Shown here: piece by piece, positions 35,841 through 44,120 of the stretch
Position numbering within the stretch: the stretch's first letter is position 1
How the letters are laid out: every line of letters starts with the position of its first letter
Origin: Verrucomicrobiota bacterium
GTDB taxonomy: Bacteria; Verrucomicrobiota; Verrucomicrobiia; Opitutales; Opitutaceae
Reading direction: 5' to 3'
DNA length: 64,000 nucleotides
NCBI GenBank assembly: GCA_023391285.1
Contig: JAEWBF010000048.1
Location: 5,672 to 69,671, forward strand
The notes under the pieces: model-generated
The model's database searches: none
Told to the model about the DNA's origin: nothing
The model's input: the letters and a program-made list of their open reading frames with translations, nothing else
Program-made: the position numbers and the translations under genes

Positions 35841-36002
35841 AAAAAACCGACCCAGGCATCAGGTCGGTCTTCATTTTCGGGAGCGTTCTTGGTTCGCCCC
35901 TCTTGCGAGTGGCGCACATCCGAGGTTTCCCCCGATCCACCGTGGCCGCTCCCGGCCCGGTTGGCGGAATCGGCGTTGTTAAGGCCGACTCGTTCCTGAT
36001 GC
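35841..36002 (-). ncRNA. Riboswitch-like structured RNA with terminator
   Basis: On the minus strand the RNA starts GCATCAGG (36002-35995) and GTCGG (35989-35985). These can pair with CCGACCTGATGC (35867-35856) to close a domain. Inside, CGGGAGCG/CGCTCCCG forms an 8 bp stem (35954-35947 with 35885-35878). Two short hairpins with GNRA-type loops, CGGGG-GAAA-CCTCG and CTC-GCAA-GAG, lie within it. The 3' arm of the closing stem is also the left arm of an intrinsic terminator: ACCGACC pairs with GGGTCGGT and is followed by TTTTTT (35846-35841). The two pairings exclude each other, as in transcriptional riboswitches. The small arm-domain gene starts 43 nt downstream. I cannot match a known class; a 6S-like RNA is an alternative. 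Confidence 0.6.
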
Positions 36003-36076
36003 GACAGGGAGCGTGGGGCGCGACGAAGATGCGTCCAGTTTATTTTTCAAAAATTTGCGAAGAAGTGGCAGAAGGG

Positions 36077-36097
36077 CCGTCACAGTAGAAGTGACGG
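36077..36097. terminator. Hairpin downstream of the DUF3500 gene
   Basis: CCGTCAC (36077-36083) and GTGACGG (36091-36097) form a perfect 7 bp stem with a 7 nt loop, 47 nt after the DUF3500 stop on the minus strand. There is no clear T tract. Confidence 0.4.
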
Positions 36098-36144
36098 TTC
36101 GCGGAGAAGTGTAATGGACGCGGAAGAGCGGGAGAGGCTCGCGT

Positions 36145-37170
36145 TCACGGGTGATGGTGATCGCGTTGGTAGTGTTCGCGCAGGGAGTCGCGGCCGAAGT
36201 CGTTTTTGAAATCGCGAAACGTGGTGTGGATGTGGTTGGCCTGGTTCTGGGTGTTATCGAATTCGATTAGAAACGTGGGACCTTGGATGCGGTAATAGTT
36301 GGCTTCGCCGCGTTCGAAACCGCCGGCCCAGGCGAAGGCGACCTGGTCGAGTCCGGCTTGCTCGATTTCGGCGAATGCTTCGGCGGCGACGTCGGGGCGC
36401 CAGCGGTCGACGTAGATTTTCACGAGGGCGATGAGTTGGGCGCGCTGGTCGGAGGTCATTTGCGCGGCGGGGAGGCCGGCGGGGGAAAGCGGGGAGATTT
36501 TGCGATCGTTGCCGGTGATGATGTCGCGCGGCGCGCGAGGGCTGAAGACGGCGATTTGGCGTTGGGCGGCGTCGAAGGATTTCACGAGCGTGCGGGCGAG
36601 ATCGTCTTCTTCCTGGAGGATGCGGAGACCTTTTTGGGGGCCGTGGGGGACTTCGGCGGGGTTGGAGCCCATGAACGAAGGCGCGAAGTGGATGTGGTCG
36701 GCGTCGGGGAGGGTGAAGTTGAACGAAAGGTGATGGCCCTCGAAGCGCCAGCCCCACGGGGCGTCGGGGCTGGGTTGGCCAAAGATCGTGACGTAGTAGA
36801 GGCTGGGATCGCGGTGGCGCGCGCCGCCTTCGAGTTCGCGCAGGACGTCTTCGAGGGCGATGATGGCTTCGGCTTTGGCGGCGCCGCGGGCACTGAGACC
36901 GGAACGGAGGAGGGCGATGGCGAGGTCTTTTTGCGCGCCGGACATTTCTTTCAATGGCAGGCCCTCGCGCGAACGCGGGACGAAGTGCCAGTTTTCGCGT
37001 TCGTCGTCGTCGAACGTGTGGACTGCTTTCTTTCGTTGTTCGGGAGCGAGCGAGGCGAGGAAGGCGTCGGCGGCGGCGATCATGGACGACGTGGACACAT
37101 GCGCGGATGAAAAGCAGGGGACCGCAACGAGCGCAGCGAGCACGGCGAGCCGCGGAAGGGGAAGGGGCAT
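36145..37170 (-). CDS. Secreted DUF3500-family protein
   Basis: The 341-residue protein has a signal peptide (LPRLAVLAALVAVPCFSSA) and then a region typical of DUF3500: the ERENWHFVPRSREGLPLKEM segment, WGWRFEGHHLSFNFTL, and a C-terminal YYRIQGPTFLIEFDNTQNQ followed by NHIHTTFRDF. It ends in a His-rich tail (HYQRDHHHP). The function of the family is unknown. Neighbours on both sides are unrelated. Export to the periplasm is predicted. Confidence 0.85.
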   Translation of the reverse strand: MPLPLPRLAVLAALVAVPCFSSAHVSTSSMIAAADAFLASLAPEQRKKAVHTFDDDERENWHFVPRSREGLPLKEMSGAQKDLAIALLRSGLSARGAAKAEAIIALEDVLRELEGGARHRDPSLYYVTIFGQPSPDAPWGWRFEGHHLSFNFTLPDADHIHFAPSFMGSNPAEVPHGPQKGLRILQEEDDLARTLVKSFDAAQRQIAVFSPRAPRDIITGNDRKISPLSPAGLPAAQMTSDQRAQLIALVKIYVDRWRPDVAAEAFAEIEQAGLDQVAFAWAGGFERGEANYYRIQGPTFLIEFDNTQNQANHIHTTFRDFKNDFGRDSLREHYQRDHHHP

Positions 37171-37212
37171 GCGCAGGTTGACGGATGCGCGTGGCCGAGG
37201 GTGCGGAGGAGG

Positions 37213-37581
37213 TCAGGACGCCGGGACGGGCGCGGAGCTGGCGTGAAGGACCTCGGCGACGGCGGAATCGAGGGCGCCGATCGTGACCGGTTTGATGATG
37301 TGGCTGTTGAAACCGGCGGCGCTGGAGCGGTCGCGGTCATCTTCGGAGCCGTAACCGCTGAGGGCGATGCTGCGAAGCTGCGGTTGTTGTTGGCGGAGTT
37401 CGCGCAGCAGGGCGTAGCCATCGACATCCGGCAGGCCGATGTCGGAGATGAGAAGGGCGAACTGGGTGTTCTTGGCGGCTTCTTTGGCGGACGCGGCGGA
37501 AGCGGCGAGGGTGACGCGATAGCCGCGACGTTTCAGAAGGATGCCGAGGCTTTCGCGCGTGGCGGCGTGATCTTCGACCAC
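37213..37581 (-). pseudogene. Out-of-frame C-terminal receiver domain of the upstream hybrid kinase
   Basis: The open frame encodes most of a response-regulator receiver (VEDHAATRESLGILLKRRG, phospho-acceptor Asp in LLISDIGLPDVDGYALL, conserved Lys in SHIIKPVTIG). Its first beta strand (GTHVLVVED) lies upstream in the same frame but without a start codon. That strand immediately follows, in another frame, the C-terminal linker of the kinase ending at 37533. Adding one C to the C run near 37603-37606 would join both into one protein. It is therefore best read as a frameshifted end of the hybrid kinase, by mutation or sequence error, not a separate regulator. Confidence 0.7.
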
Positions 37582-39677
37582 GAGGACGTGGGTGCCATGC
37601 GGGGCGGCGGTGCGAGGGGAAGCGATGGCGCAGACAAACCATCGCCCGGGCGAGTGGCGGCGGGAGAAGGTTTCTGCAGCGGCAGATCGACGATGAACGT
37701 GGCGCCCCGCCGATGACCTTCGCTGCGAGCGTGGATGCGACCGTGGTGCATCTCGACGAGACGTTGGGTGATGGCGAGGCCGAGACCGAGTCCGCCGAAG
37801 CGCAACGTGCTGCCGGCTTGGGCGTGTTGCCCCTGAGCGAACGCCTCGAAGATGGTGGGCAGATCTTCAGCGGAGATGCCGAGGCCGCTATCGCGCATGG
37901 CAACGGAAACCTGGTCTCCGGCGGTGGTGGTCTCGACCGAGATGAGGCCGCGCTCGGGCGTGAACTTGACGGCGTTTTTGAGCACGTTCCAAAAGACCTG
38001 TTGCAGGCGAACGGGATCGGCGCGCACGTGCAGTGGAGAATCAGGCAGAGCGACGGAAAGCTGGAGGTGTTTGGCGGCGATGTCTGCGTTGACCGTTGCG
38101 AGCGCGTCGCGGAGCACGTCCTGAAGCACGACGTCGCGCAGATCGAGCGACAGTTTGCCGTGGGCGATGCGGGAGAGATCGAGCAGGTCGTCGATCAGAT
38201 GGGCTTCGAGCTGAACGTTGTTGCGGATGAGTGCGAACTGATGGCGGATTTCGGGCGGAACTTGTGGATCGTCGGCGGATTCGCTGGCGAGGAGGAGAAC
38301 GGGATTGAGCGGCGTGCGCAGCTCGTGGGAAAGGGCGGCGAGGAAATCGTCGCGGGCGCGGATGGCGGCCACGGCTTCGTCGCGGGCGCGTTCGAGCTCG
38401 AGCTCGTCGCGGCGGCGTTCGGTGATGTCGGTGCTGACGGCGATGAAGCCGACGACATTGCCCTCCGCATCGCGTTCTGGAACGTAGGACGCCTGCAACC
38501 AGCGGCTGCCCTGGCTCGGATGACCTTCGATTTCGAAATCGACGCGTTCGCCGGCGAGGGCTTTTTCCATCTTGGGGCGGGCGAGTTCGAAGTAGTCGCG
38601 GCCTAGAAGTTCAATCGCGGTGCGCCCGTGCAGGTCTTCCACGCTCCGGCCGTAGCGTTCGGCGACGCGGCGGTTGGCGAAGCGGATGCGAAACTCGCGA
38701 TCGAAGTGCGCGATGTTGACCGGGACGTGATCGCTCACGAGTCGGAGCTGGGCTTCCTTTTCCTGCAGGTTGCGTCCCGCTTGGACGAGGTTCGTCACGT
38801 CGCGCGCGATGCAGAGGAGTTTCGTGGGGCGGCCATCGGCGTCGAGGATTGGTGTCAGGATGACGTCCCACCAATGGCACGTGCCGGACCTGCTGAGGCG
38901 GGAACCGGAAAAGTGAGCGATCTGGCCGGAGCGAGCGGTGGCGATCGCGGTGGACGCGGTTTCGGCCAGGCCGGCTTCGCTCCAGAGCGAAGGCCAGGCG
39001 AAGTCGGGCAGCGGGATCGTCGGATCGATTTCGAGCATGCGCCGGCCGGGCGCGTTGAGCCAGCGGAGGTTTCCTTCGAGATCGAGGATCTGGACGCAAT
39101 CGGTGTGAGCGGCGATGACGCTTTGGAGGAAGGCTTCGCTTTCCGCGAGGGCCTTTTGCGCGCGCGTGCGCTCGGCGACCTCGTGGCGAGATTTCGCGAG
39201 CTCTCGCGCGAGCGCTTCGTTGCGTTCGGCGAGAAGGATATTTTGGCGGTCGATCTGCCGGTGGAGGCGGGCCTGCGCGATGGCGTTGGAAACGCTTTGT
39301 TTGAGGCGAAGCGGGGTGAGTCCGTTTTTTTCGACGTAGTCGTGAGCGCCGCTTTTCAGCGCGTCGACGGCGACCTGGGTTTCGCCGCTGGCGGTGAGCA
39401 TCACGACGCCGAAAGCGTGGCGACCGTGAGCGCCGAGGAGTTGTTGCAGGAGCGAAAGACCGTCGCCGTCGGGGAGATTATAATCGAGGAGGATGCAATC
39501 GGGGCTGTCGAAGGCGGCGCGCCGGTGAGCCTCGGCGAGATTGGCGGCTTCGGTGATGACGAATGAGTCCGGCGAATCCTTGGTGAGGTAGCGGCGAAAC
39601 GTCAGGCGGTCTTCCGCGGAGTCGTCGATCAGCAACAGCCGCTGGGGCTGGGGCGCGGCTTGTTCCGTCGGCGACAT
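37533..39677 (-). CDS. Hybrid sensor kinase (receiver-PAS-PAS-kinase) of the phytochrome operon
   Basis: The ATG at 39677 gives 714 residues. An N-terminal receiver (LLLIDDSAEDRLTFRRYL; Asp in ILLDYNLPDGDGLSLL) is followed by a coiled-coil region. Two PAS domains come next (VQILDLEGNLRWLNAPGRRM, and FDREFRIRFANRRVAERYG with a PAC-like end). The dimerisation domain has the His in FLAALSHELRTPLNPVLLL, and the ATPase domain has DSGLGISAEDLP and FGGLGLGLAITQRL. The last residues (after about 690) are out of frame with a receiver encoded at 37213-37581. It starts 20 bp after the Rcp1-like regulator, so it belongs to the light-sensing operon and is soluble. Confidence 0.87.
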   Translation of the reverse strand: MSPTEQAAPQPQRLLLIDDSAEDRLTFRRYLTKDSPDSFVITEAANLAEAHRRAAFDSPDCILLDYNLPDGDGLSLLQQLLGAHGRHAFGVVMLTASGETQVAVDALKSGAHDYVEKNGLTPLRLKQSVSNAIAQARLHRQIDRQNILLAERNEALARELAKSRHEVAERTRAQKALAESEAFLQSVIAAHTDCVQILDLEGNLRWLNAPGRRMLEIDPTIPLPDFAWPSLWSEAGLAETASTAIATARSGQIAHFSGSRLSRSGTCHWWDVILTPILDADGRPTKLLCIARDVTNLVQAGRNLQEKEAQLRLVSDHVPVNIAHFDREFRIRFANRRVAERYGRSVEDLHGRTAIELLGRDYFELARPKMEKALAGERVDFEIEGHPSQGSRWLQASYVPERDAEGNVVGFIAVSTDITERRRDELELERARDEAVAAIRARDDFLAALSHELRTPLNPVLLLASESADDPQVPPEIRHQFALIRNNVQLEAHLIDDLLDLSRIAHGKLSLDLRDVVLQDVLRDALATVNADIAAKHLQLSVALPDSPLHVRADPVRLQQVFWNVLKNAVKFTPERGLISVETTTAGDQVSVAMRDSGLGISAEDLPTIFEAFAQGQHAQAGSTLRFGGLGLGLAITQRLVEMHHGRIHARSEGHRRGATFIVDLPLQKPSPAATRPGDGLSAPSLPLAPPPRMAPTSSWSKITPPRAKASASF

Positions 39678-39697
39678 CAAACGGGAAGAGCCGCCTC

Positions 39698-40162
39698 TCA
39701 GGCGGCGTGGGAGCGCTCGTTGCCGGGGAGCTGCGCCGACTGGAGCCAATACGAGCTGAGTTGCTCGACGGAACGTTTGAAAACGGGATAGTCCATGCCC
39801 TTCACGTGATAGGAGTTGGCGCCATTTTCGTAGCACCACGTGATGTCGCTCTGGCTGCTGGACGTGGAGAAGATCACGATCGGTGTGCGCTTGGTGGCGG
39901 AGCGGCGGCGAAGCTCTTGGAGGATCGAGCGGCCATCGGGGCCGGGCAGATTCAAATCGAGCACGATGAGCGCGGGAAGTTGTCCCCAGCTCGGCTGCTG
40001 CTGCCATTCGTCGAGCAATCGGTAAGTCTGTTCGGCGCGGCTGCAGCGGTGCAGGCCAACGGGGGCCTCGCTGCGAAGGAGAATCCGTTCCATCGCGGCG
40101 AAGTCTTCGTCGCTGTCCTCGACGATCAGAATGGACGGTTTATTGGAGGCGATCGGACTCAC
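39698..40162 (-). CDS. Single-domain response regulator, Rcp1-like
   Basis: The 154-residue protein is a receiver with no output domain (ILIVEDSDEDFAAMERIL, Asp in LIVLDLNLPGPDGRSIL, then RRRSATKRTPIVIFSTSSS and the late Lys in YHVKGMDYPVF). Its GTG start (40162-40160) overlaps the stop of the phytochrome gene by 4 nt, so translation is coupled. Regulators of this type (Rcp1) take phosphate from bacterial phytochromes. Confidence 0.9.
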   Translation of the reverse strand: MSPIASNKPSILIVEDSDEDFAAMERILLRSEAPVGLHRCSRAEQTYRLLDEWQQQPSWGQLPALIVLDLNLPGPDGRSILQELRRRSATKRTPIVIFSTSSSQSDITWCYENGANSYHVKGMDYPVFKRSVEQLSSYWLQSAQLPGNERSHAA

Positions 40163-42420
40163 GACGCGGACGCTGGGGCGAGGGTAAAGAGAAAGCGAGT
40201 TCCTGCCTGAGGTTCCGACTCGACCCAAATCCGTCCACCGTGGCGTTCGATCAGTTTCTGGACGATGGTGAGTCCGGCGCCGGTGCCGCCGCCGAAGTCG
40301 TCGCGACCGTGCAGCCGTTTGAAGATGCGGAAGATAACCTCGAAATGTTCGCGAGGGATGCCGATGCCGTTGTCGGCGACGTAGAGGGTGGGTGTTTCGC
40401 CGGGGCGCGAAGGATCGACGTAGCCGATTTCGACCCACTTCGATGGCTTGTCGTTGTAGCGGATGGCGTTGGCGACGAGGTTGGCGAAAATTTCGGCGAT
40501 GAGATCGGCGTCGCCCTGGACGGTGGGGAGCAGGCGGGGGATCCGGATGTCGACGCCGCTGGATTGGCGAAGCGAGGACAGGAGATCGAGGGCGTCGTCG
40601 AGTGCCGTATTCAAATTTACGGGACGCGAAGTCATCTCGGACCGGCTGAGGCGCGAGAATTTGAGCAGCGCGTCGAGGAGGGATTCCATGCGGCGGGTGA
40701 GCCGCCCGATGGTTTGCAGGTGGGAAATGCCATCGGCGTTGAGTTCCCGGGCGCAGTCTTCGAGGACGAATTGGGAGAAGTTGTGAATGCCCCGCAGCGG
40801 CTCCTTGAGATCGTGGGAGGCGATGTAGGCGAAGGCGTCGAGCTGGCGGTTGCGCTCGGCGAGCTGGTCGTTGAGCCGGGCGAGTTCCTGCGCGCGGCGC
40901 GAGAACACCTCGTGATACGTGTGGCGGATGCGGCGGGCGGCTTCGATCTCGGTGTCGGTCCACGCGTCGGAATGTCCGCGGACCTCCTGTTGCCAGAGGG
41001 CGAAGGATTTTCGCGGCGTGAGACGATCGCCGAGCGGGCCGGCGACGACGGGCTTCGATGGATCGCCGGCCCAGTTGACGGTTTTCAAAACCTCGTCGCG
41101 GAACCAGAGCACGCAGGAAAACGGCTCGCGCGAGAGCACGACGACGAGGAGTCCGGCGACATGCGGAGCGTGGGCGGCGAGGGTGGGCGAGGTTTCGGCG
41201 AGACGATCGCTGGCCCAGATGTTTTCGGAGACGGTTTGTGCGGCGGCGGTGGCGAGGGCGCGTAATTGCGGCTCGTCGGGCGTTTGGCCGATCCGATGGA
41301 TTTGAGTGCCGGTGACGACGGCGGCGCCGGCGGCGCGGAGGCCGCCGATGGTGTTGTCGTCAAGCGAGGCGAGCGCGCGGCCGAAGTCGGCTTCGCGGGC
41401 GCTGGCCTCTTCGAGCGCGCGGTGCTGCTCGTGAAGGTGCAGCGCGTAATCGTGGTCCTCGGCGGCTTCGCGGCCGGCGACGAGAAACGAAAGGGTGTGG
41501 GCGAGAAATTCGCACGCCATGCGCAACGTGTGCGGCACGTAGCGAGCGGAGTAGTGGTGGCAGGCGAAGAGGCCCCACAAACGGTCGTCGATGACGATGG
41601 ACAACGACAGCGAGGCGAACACGCCCATGTTTTGGAGGTATTCGACGTGAATCGGCGACACGGAGCGCGCGGCGCTGTAGCTCATGTCGAGCGGCTCGCG
41701 CGTGTCGGATCGAAGCGTCGGCTGGAGGGCGACGGGGGCGTAGCGCAGGTCGGGGATGAGGCGCAGCTTGGAGCGTTTGAAGAGCTCGCGCGCTTGTTTG
41801 GGGATGTCGGACGCGGGGTAGTGAAGACCGAGGAAGGCTTCGAGGTCGTCGCGTTTGGCTTCGGCGATGACGTGGCCGGAGAGATCTTCGGCGAAGCGGT
41901 AAACCATCACGCGATCGAAGCCGATGAAGCGGCGAACCTGTTCGGCGGCGAGCTGGCAGAAGTCGACGACCGAGAGATCGCCGTGAAGGGCGGCGAGGGT
42001 GTTTTTCAGCGCGGAGAAAACCTCTTCGTGATGCAGCGTGGGGCGGTCGGGCCCGTCTTCGAGTTCGAGGATGAGGGCGCCCTTGAAGCGATGGATGATC
42101 GCTTCGAACGGCCGTGCCGCGTCGGCGAAACGGAGAGGCGGAAGGTATTGCGGAGCGGCTTCGAGCGGGAGCGGAAGGACGCGGGTTTGAAGGTAGGCGA
42201 GATGCTCGGCGGAGATGAAGTGAGAGAGAGGAGAGCCGAGGAGTTGGGCGTGCGGGAGGCCGAGTTTTTCCGCGGTGTTGGTGCTGGCCTGGACGACGGT
42301 GAGATCGGGTTCGCGCAGCACGAGCATGACGGCGTGCGGCTGGATTGAACCGGGAATGTGGATGGGTTCGCGATCGCAGTTCGTGAGATCGACGGTTTGC
42401 GGAGTTACCGGTTCAGCCAT
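40159..42420 (-). CDS. bphP: Bacteriophytochrome histidine kinase
   Basis: The 753-residue photoreceptor starts at the ATG at 42420. Cys15 in LTNCDREPIHIPGSIQPHA is the expected biliverdin-attachment residue of bacterial phytochromes. The PAS-GAF-PHY module follows, with the chromophore-pocket PASDIP motif in GLHYPASDIPKQARELF and a GAF segment SYSAARSVSPIHVEYLQNMG. The kinase part has the His in AYIASHDLKEPLRGIHNFS and the ATPase boxes DNGIGIPREHFEVIF and GGGTGAGLTIVQKL. It overlaps the heme oxygenase gene by 16 bp upstream and the regulator gene by 4 bp downstream. It should sense red and far-red light. Confidence 0.95.
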   Translation of the reverse strand: MAEPVTPQTVDLTNCDREPIHIPGSIQPHAVMLVLREPDLTVVQASTNTAEKLGLPHAQLLGSPLSHFISAEHLAYLQTRVLPLPLEAAPQYLPPLRFADAARPFEAIIHRFKGALILELEDGPDRPTLHHEEVFSALKNTLAALHGDLSVVDFCQLAAEQVRRFIGFDRVMVYRFAEDLSGHVIAEAKRDDLEAFLGLHYPASDIPKQARELFKRSKLRLIPDLRYAPVALQPTLRSDTREPLDMSYSAARSVSPIHVEYLQNMGVFASLSLSIVIDDRLWGLFACHHYSARYVPHTLRMACEFLAHTLSFLVAGREAAEDHDYALHLHEQHRALEEASAREADFGRALASLDDNTIGGLRAAGAAVVTGTQIHRIGQTPDEPQLRALATAAAQTVSENIWASDRLAETSPTLAAHAPHVAGLLVVVLSREPFSCVLWFRDEVLKTVNWAGDPSKPVVAGPLGDRLTPRKSFALWQQEVRGHSDAWTDTEIEAARRIRHTYHEVFSRRAQELARLNDQLAERNRQLDAFAYIASHDLKEPLRGIHNFSQFVLEDCARELNADGISHLQTIGRLTRRMESLLDALLKFSRLSRSEMTSRPVNLNTALDDALDLLSSLRQSSGVDIRIPRLLPTVQGDADLIAEIFANLVANAIRYNDKPSKWVEIGYVDPSRPGETPTLYVADNGIGIPREHFEVIFRIFKRLHGRDDFGGGTGAGLTIVQKLIERHGGRIWVESEPQAGTRFLFTLAPASAS

Positions 42421-42983
42421 TGGGCGAAAGAGTGGAAGGTGGCAGAGGCGGCGGCGGCGGCGCGGGTGTCGAAGTCGGTAGCGGCGCTCGGGTTTTGTTG
42501 TTCGGCCCATTGTCCGAACTCGCGCCAGCGGGTGGCGGTGTGTGGGCCGTAGCCGTGGAAGAATCGGCCGCCGGTTTCGGGAGCGATGCCGAGGGACGTT
42601 TGAAAATGTTTGGAGATGAACTGGCCGCCGAGGGTGGAGCCTTCGAGGACGTAGAGGCAGCCGATGGCGGCGGCGGTGTTGTCGAGCGAAGGCAGGGCGG
42701 TGGCGCGCGGAAGCGCGTCGATTTCGGTGTCGGTTGTGCCGAGCGTGCGAAGGTCGTGACGGACGAGCGGAGCTTTGCGGCGCGAGGCGAAATCGAAACC
42801 GAGTGCCGGCCAATCGATGGCGTCGGCGAGGCGTTGTTCGAGCGGCTCGTGAAGGGTGAAGAAACGAGTGAGCAAGAGACGATAGTCGTCCTTGGTCCGC
42901 ACGAGCTCGAAGAGGTTCAGGTTTTGCTCAAGGGCAGCGTGGGCGTCGGCGGTTTGGGATTTTAGGAGCGGAAGCAAACGCAT
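42405..42983 (-). CDS. bphO: Biliverdin-producing heme oxygenase
   Basis: Heme oxygenase opens heme to biliverdin, the phytochrome chromophore. The 192-residue protein has the proximal His near residue 15 (SQTADAHAALEQNLN) and the conserved distal helix YVLEGSTLGGQFISKHF. Its 3' end overlaps bphP by 16 bp. This gene order (BphO before BphP) is common in bacterial phytochrome operons and supports both calls. It is the first gene of the operon. Confidence 0.93.
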   Translation of the reverse strand: MRLLPLLKSQTADAHAALEQNLNLFELVRTKDDYRLLLTRFFTLHEPLEQRLADAIDWPALGFDFASRRKAPLVRHDLRTLGTTDTEIDALPRATALPSLDNTAAAIGCLYVLEGSTLGGQFISKHFQTSLGIAPETGGRFFHGYGPHTATRWREFGQWAEQQNPSAATDFDTRAAAAASATFHSFAQWLNR

Positions 42984-43008
42984 GATGGAGGTGAGGTGGC
43001 GGCTCGGC

Positions 43009-43027
43009 GGGGACGCCTCGCCCTACC
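43009..43027. repeat. 19 nt dispersed repeat, copy 1
   Basis: GGGGACGCCTCGCCCTACC occurs here and exactly again at 59721-59739. It lies between the bphO start and the sucD terminator. Confidence 0.75.
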
Positions 43028-43028
43028 C

Positions 43029-43060
43029 AAAAAAAAGAGCCCGGCGGGGAGCGCCGGGCT
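43029..43060 (-). terminator. Intrinsic terminator of sucC-sucD
   Basis: On the minus strand AGCCCGGCG and CGCCGGGCT pair (43060-43052 with 43046-43038). A C, then eight T residues follow (43036-43029). It lies 21 nt after the sucD stop. Confidence 0.9.
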
Positions 43061-43080
43061 TCACGTAGAAACGTTTAGGT

Positions 43081-44004
43081 TTAGCTGAGCTTCACGCCTT
43101 TAGCTTGCGCGGCGCGGAGGAGGGCGTCGGCCATGTCGCTCGGTGTAGCAGCGACTTCGATACCGCATTCCTTGAAGACGGCGATCTTGGCGGCGGCGGT
43201 GTCTTCGGCGCCGCCGACGATGGCGCCGGCGTGGCCCATGCGGCGGCCGGCGGGAGCGGTGGCGCCGGCGATGAAACCGGCGACGGGTTTCTTGCAGTGA
43301 TCCTTGATCCAGCGAGCGGCTTCGACTTCGGCGCTGCCGCCGATTTCGCCGATCAGGATGATGCCGTGGGTGTCGGGGTCTTCGTTGAAGAGCTTGATGA
43401 CATCGAGGTGCGAAGTCCCGTTAACCGGATCGCCGCCGATGCCGACCGACGTGCTTTGGCCGATGCCTTTTTGTGTGAGTTGAAAAACCGCTTCGTAGGT
43501 GAGTGTGCCGGAGCGGGAGACGACGCCGACGTGACCTTTTTTGTGAATGTAGCCGGGCGCGATCCCGATGCGGCAGCCGCCGTTGGAGCCTTCGCCGGCT
43601 CCGGGTGTGACGATGCCGGGGCAGTTGGGGCCCACGAGACGCGTGCGTTTGCCCTGCATGGCGCGTTTCACGCGGACCATGTCCTTGATCGGAATGCCCT
43701 CGGTGATGGCGACGGCGAGATCGAGATCGGCGTCGACGCCTTCGAGGATCGCGTCGCCGGCGAAGGGCGGCGGGACGAAGATCGCGGAGACGGAAGCGCC
43801 GGTGGCGGCTTTGGCTTCGGCGACGGTGTTGAAGATCGGAACCTTGTGCGCGCCGTGTTCGAAGGTTTGCCCGCCTTTGCCGGGAGTGACGCCGGCGACG
43901 ACCTGGGTGCCGTAGTCGAGCGAAAGCTTGGTGTGACGCGCGCCGAATTCGCCGGTGATGCCTTGGATGAGGATCTTCGTTTCGGGAGTGATCAGGATAG
44001 CCAT
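43081..44004 (-). CDS. sucD: Succinate-CoA ligase, alpha subunit
   Basis: SucD with SucC interconverts succinyl-CoA and succinate with NDP phosphorylation in the TCA cycle. The 307-residue protein begins MAILITPETKILIQGITGEF with the CoA-binding Rossmann fold. It has the GPNCPGIVTPG segment and the phospho-His region in VAGFIAGATAPAGRRMGHAGA (His near 255). A palindrome separates it from sucC upstream, and a strong terminator follows. Confidence 0.96.
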   Translation of the reverse strand: MAILITPETKILIQGITGEFGARHTKLSLDYGTQVVAGVTPGKGGQTFEHGAHKVPIFNTVAEAKAATGASVSAIFVPPPFAGDAILEGVDADLDLAVAITEGIPIKDMVRVKRAMQGKRTRLVGPNCPGIVTPGAGEGSNGGCRIGIAPGYIHKKGHVGVVSRSGTLTYEAVFQLTQKGIGQSTSVGIGGDPVNGTSHLDVIKLFNEDPDTHGIILIGEIGGSAEVEAARWIKDHCKKPVAGFIAGATAPAGRRMGHAGAIVGGAEDTAAAKIAVFKECGIEVAATPSDMADALLRAAQAKGVKLS

Positions 44005-44018
44005 GGGCAGATTTTTTT

Positions 44019-44113
44019 AACCACGAGCTACACCAAATACACGAAAGGACCTGAGGCTCCGGTGTATGGCGGTTCGTGGTTTGGGTTTCGTGTAGTTCGT
44101 GGGTTTCGTGGTT
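44019..44113. repeat. Word-type palindrome between sucC and sucD
   Basis: AACCACGA, ACACCAAATACACGAAA on one side (44019-44046) mirror TTTCGTGTAGTTCGTGG and TTTCGTGGTT on the other (44086-44113). It is the CACGAAA family seen at urtB-urtC. Confidence 0.78.
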
Positions 44114-44120
44114 TCCCCGA

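Larger units (their letters stand above)
35798..36144. other. Intergenic region with structured RNA
   Basis: This 347 bp gap between two minus-strand genes has no protein gene. It holds the structured RNA at 35841-36002 and a hairpin at 36077-36097. An AT-rich stretch at about 36038-36058 stands out from the GC-rich surroundings and may be the promoter of the RNA. Confidence 0.5.

Noticed and set aside
35841..36002. SRP RNA, tmRNA or cobalamin riboswitch
   Set aside because: The conserved SRP tip, tmRNA tag region and cobalamin core motifs were not found on either strand.
39678..40159. Extension of the Rcp1-like regulator upstream to a 421-residue protein
   Set aside because: The extra upstream part is the phytochrome kinase read in another frame; the coupled GTG at 40162 is better.
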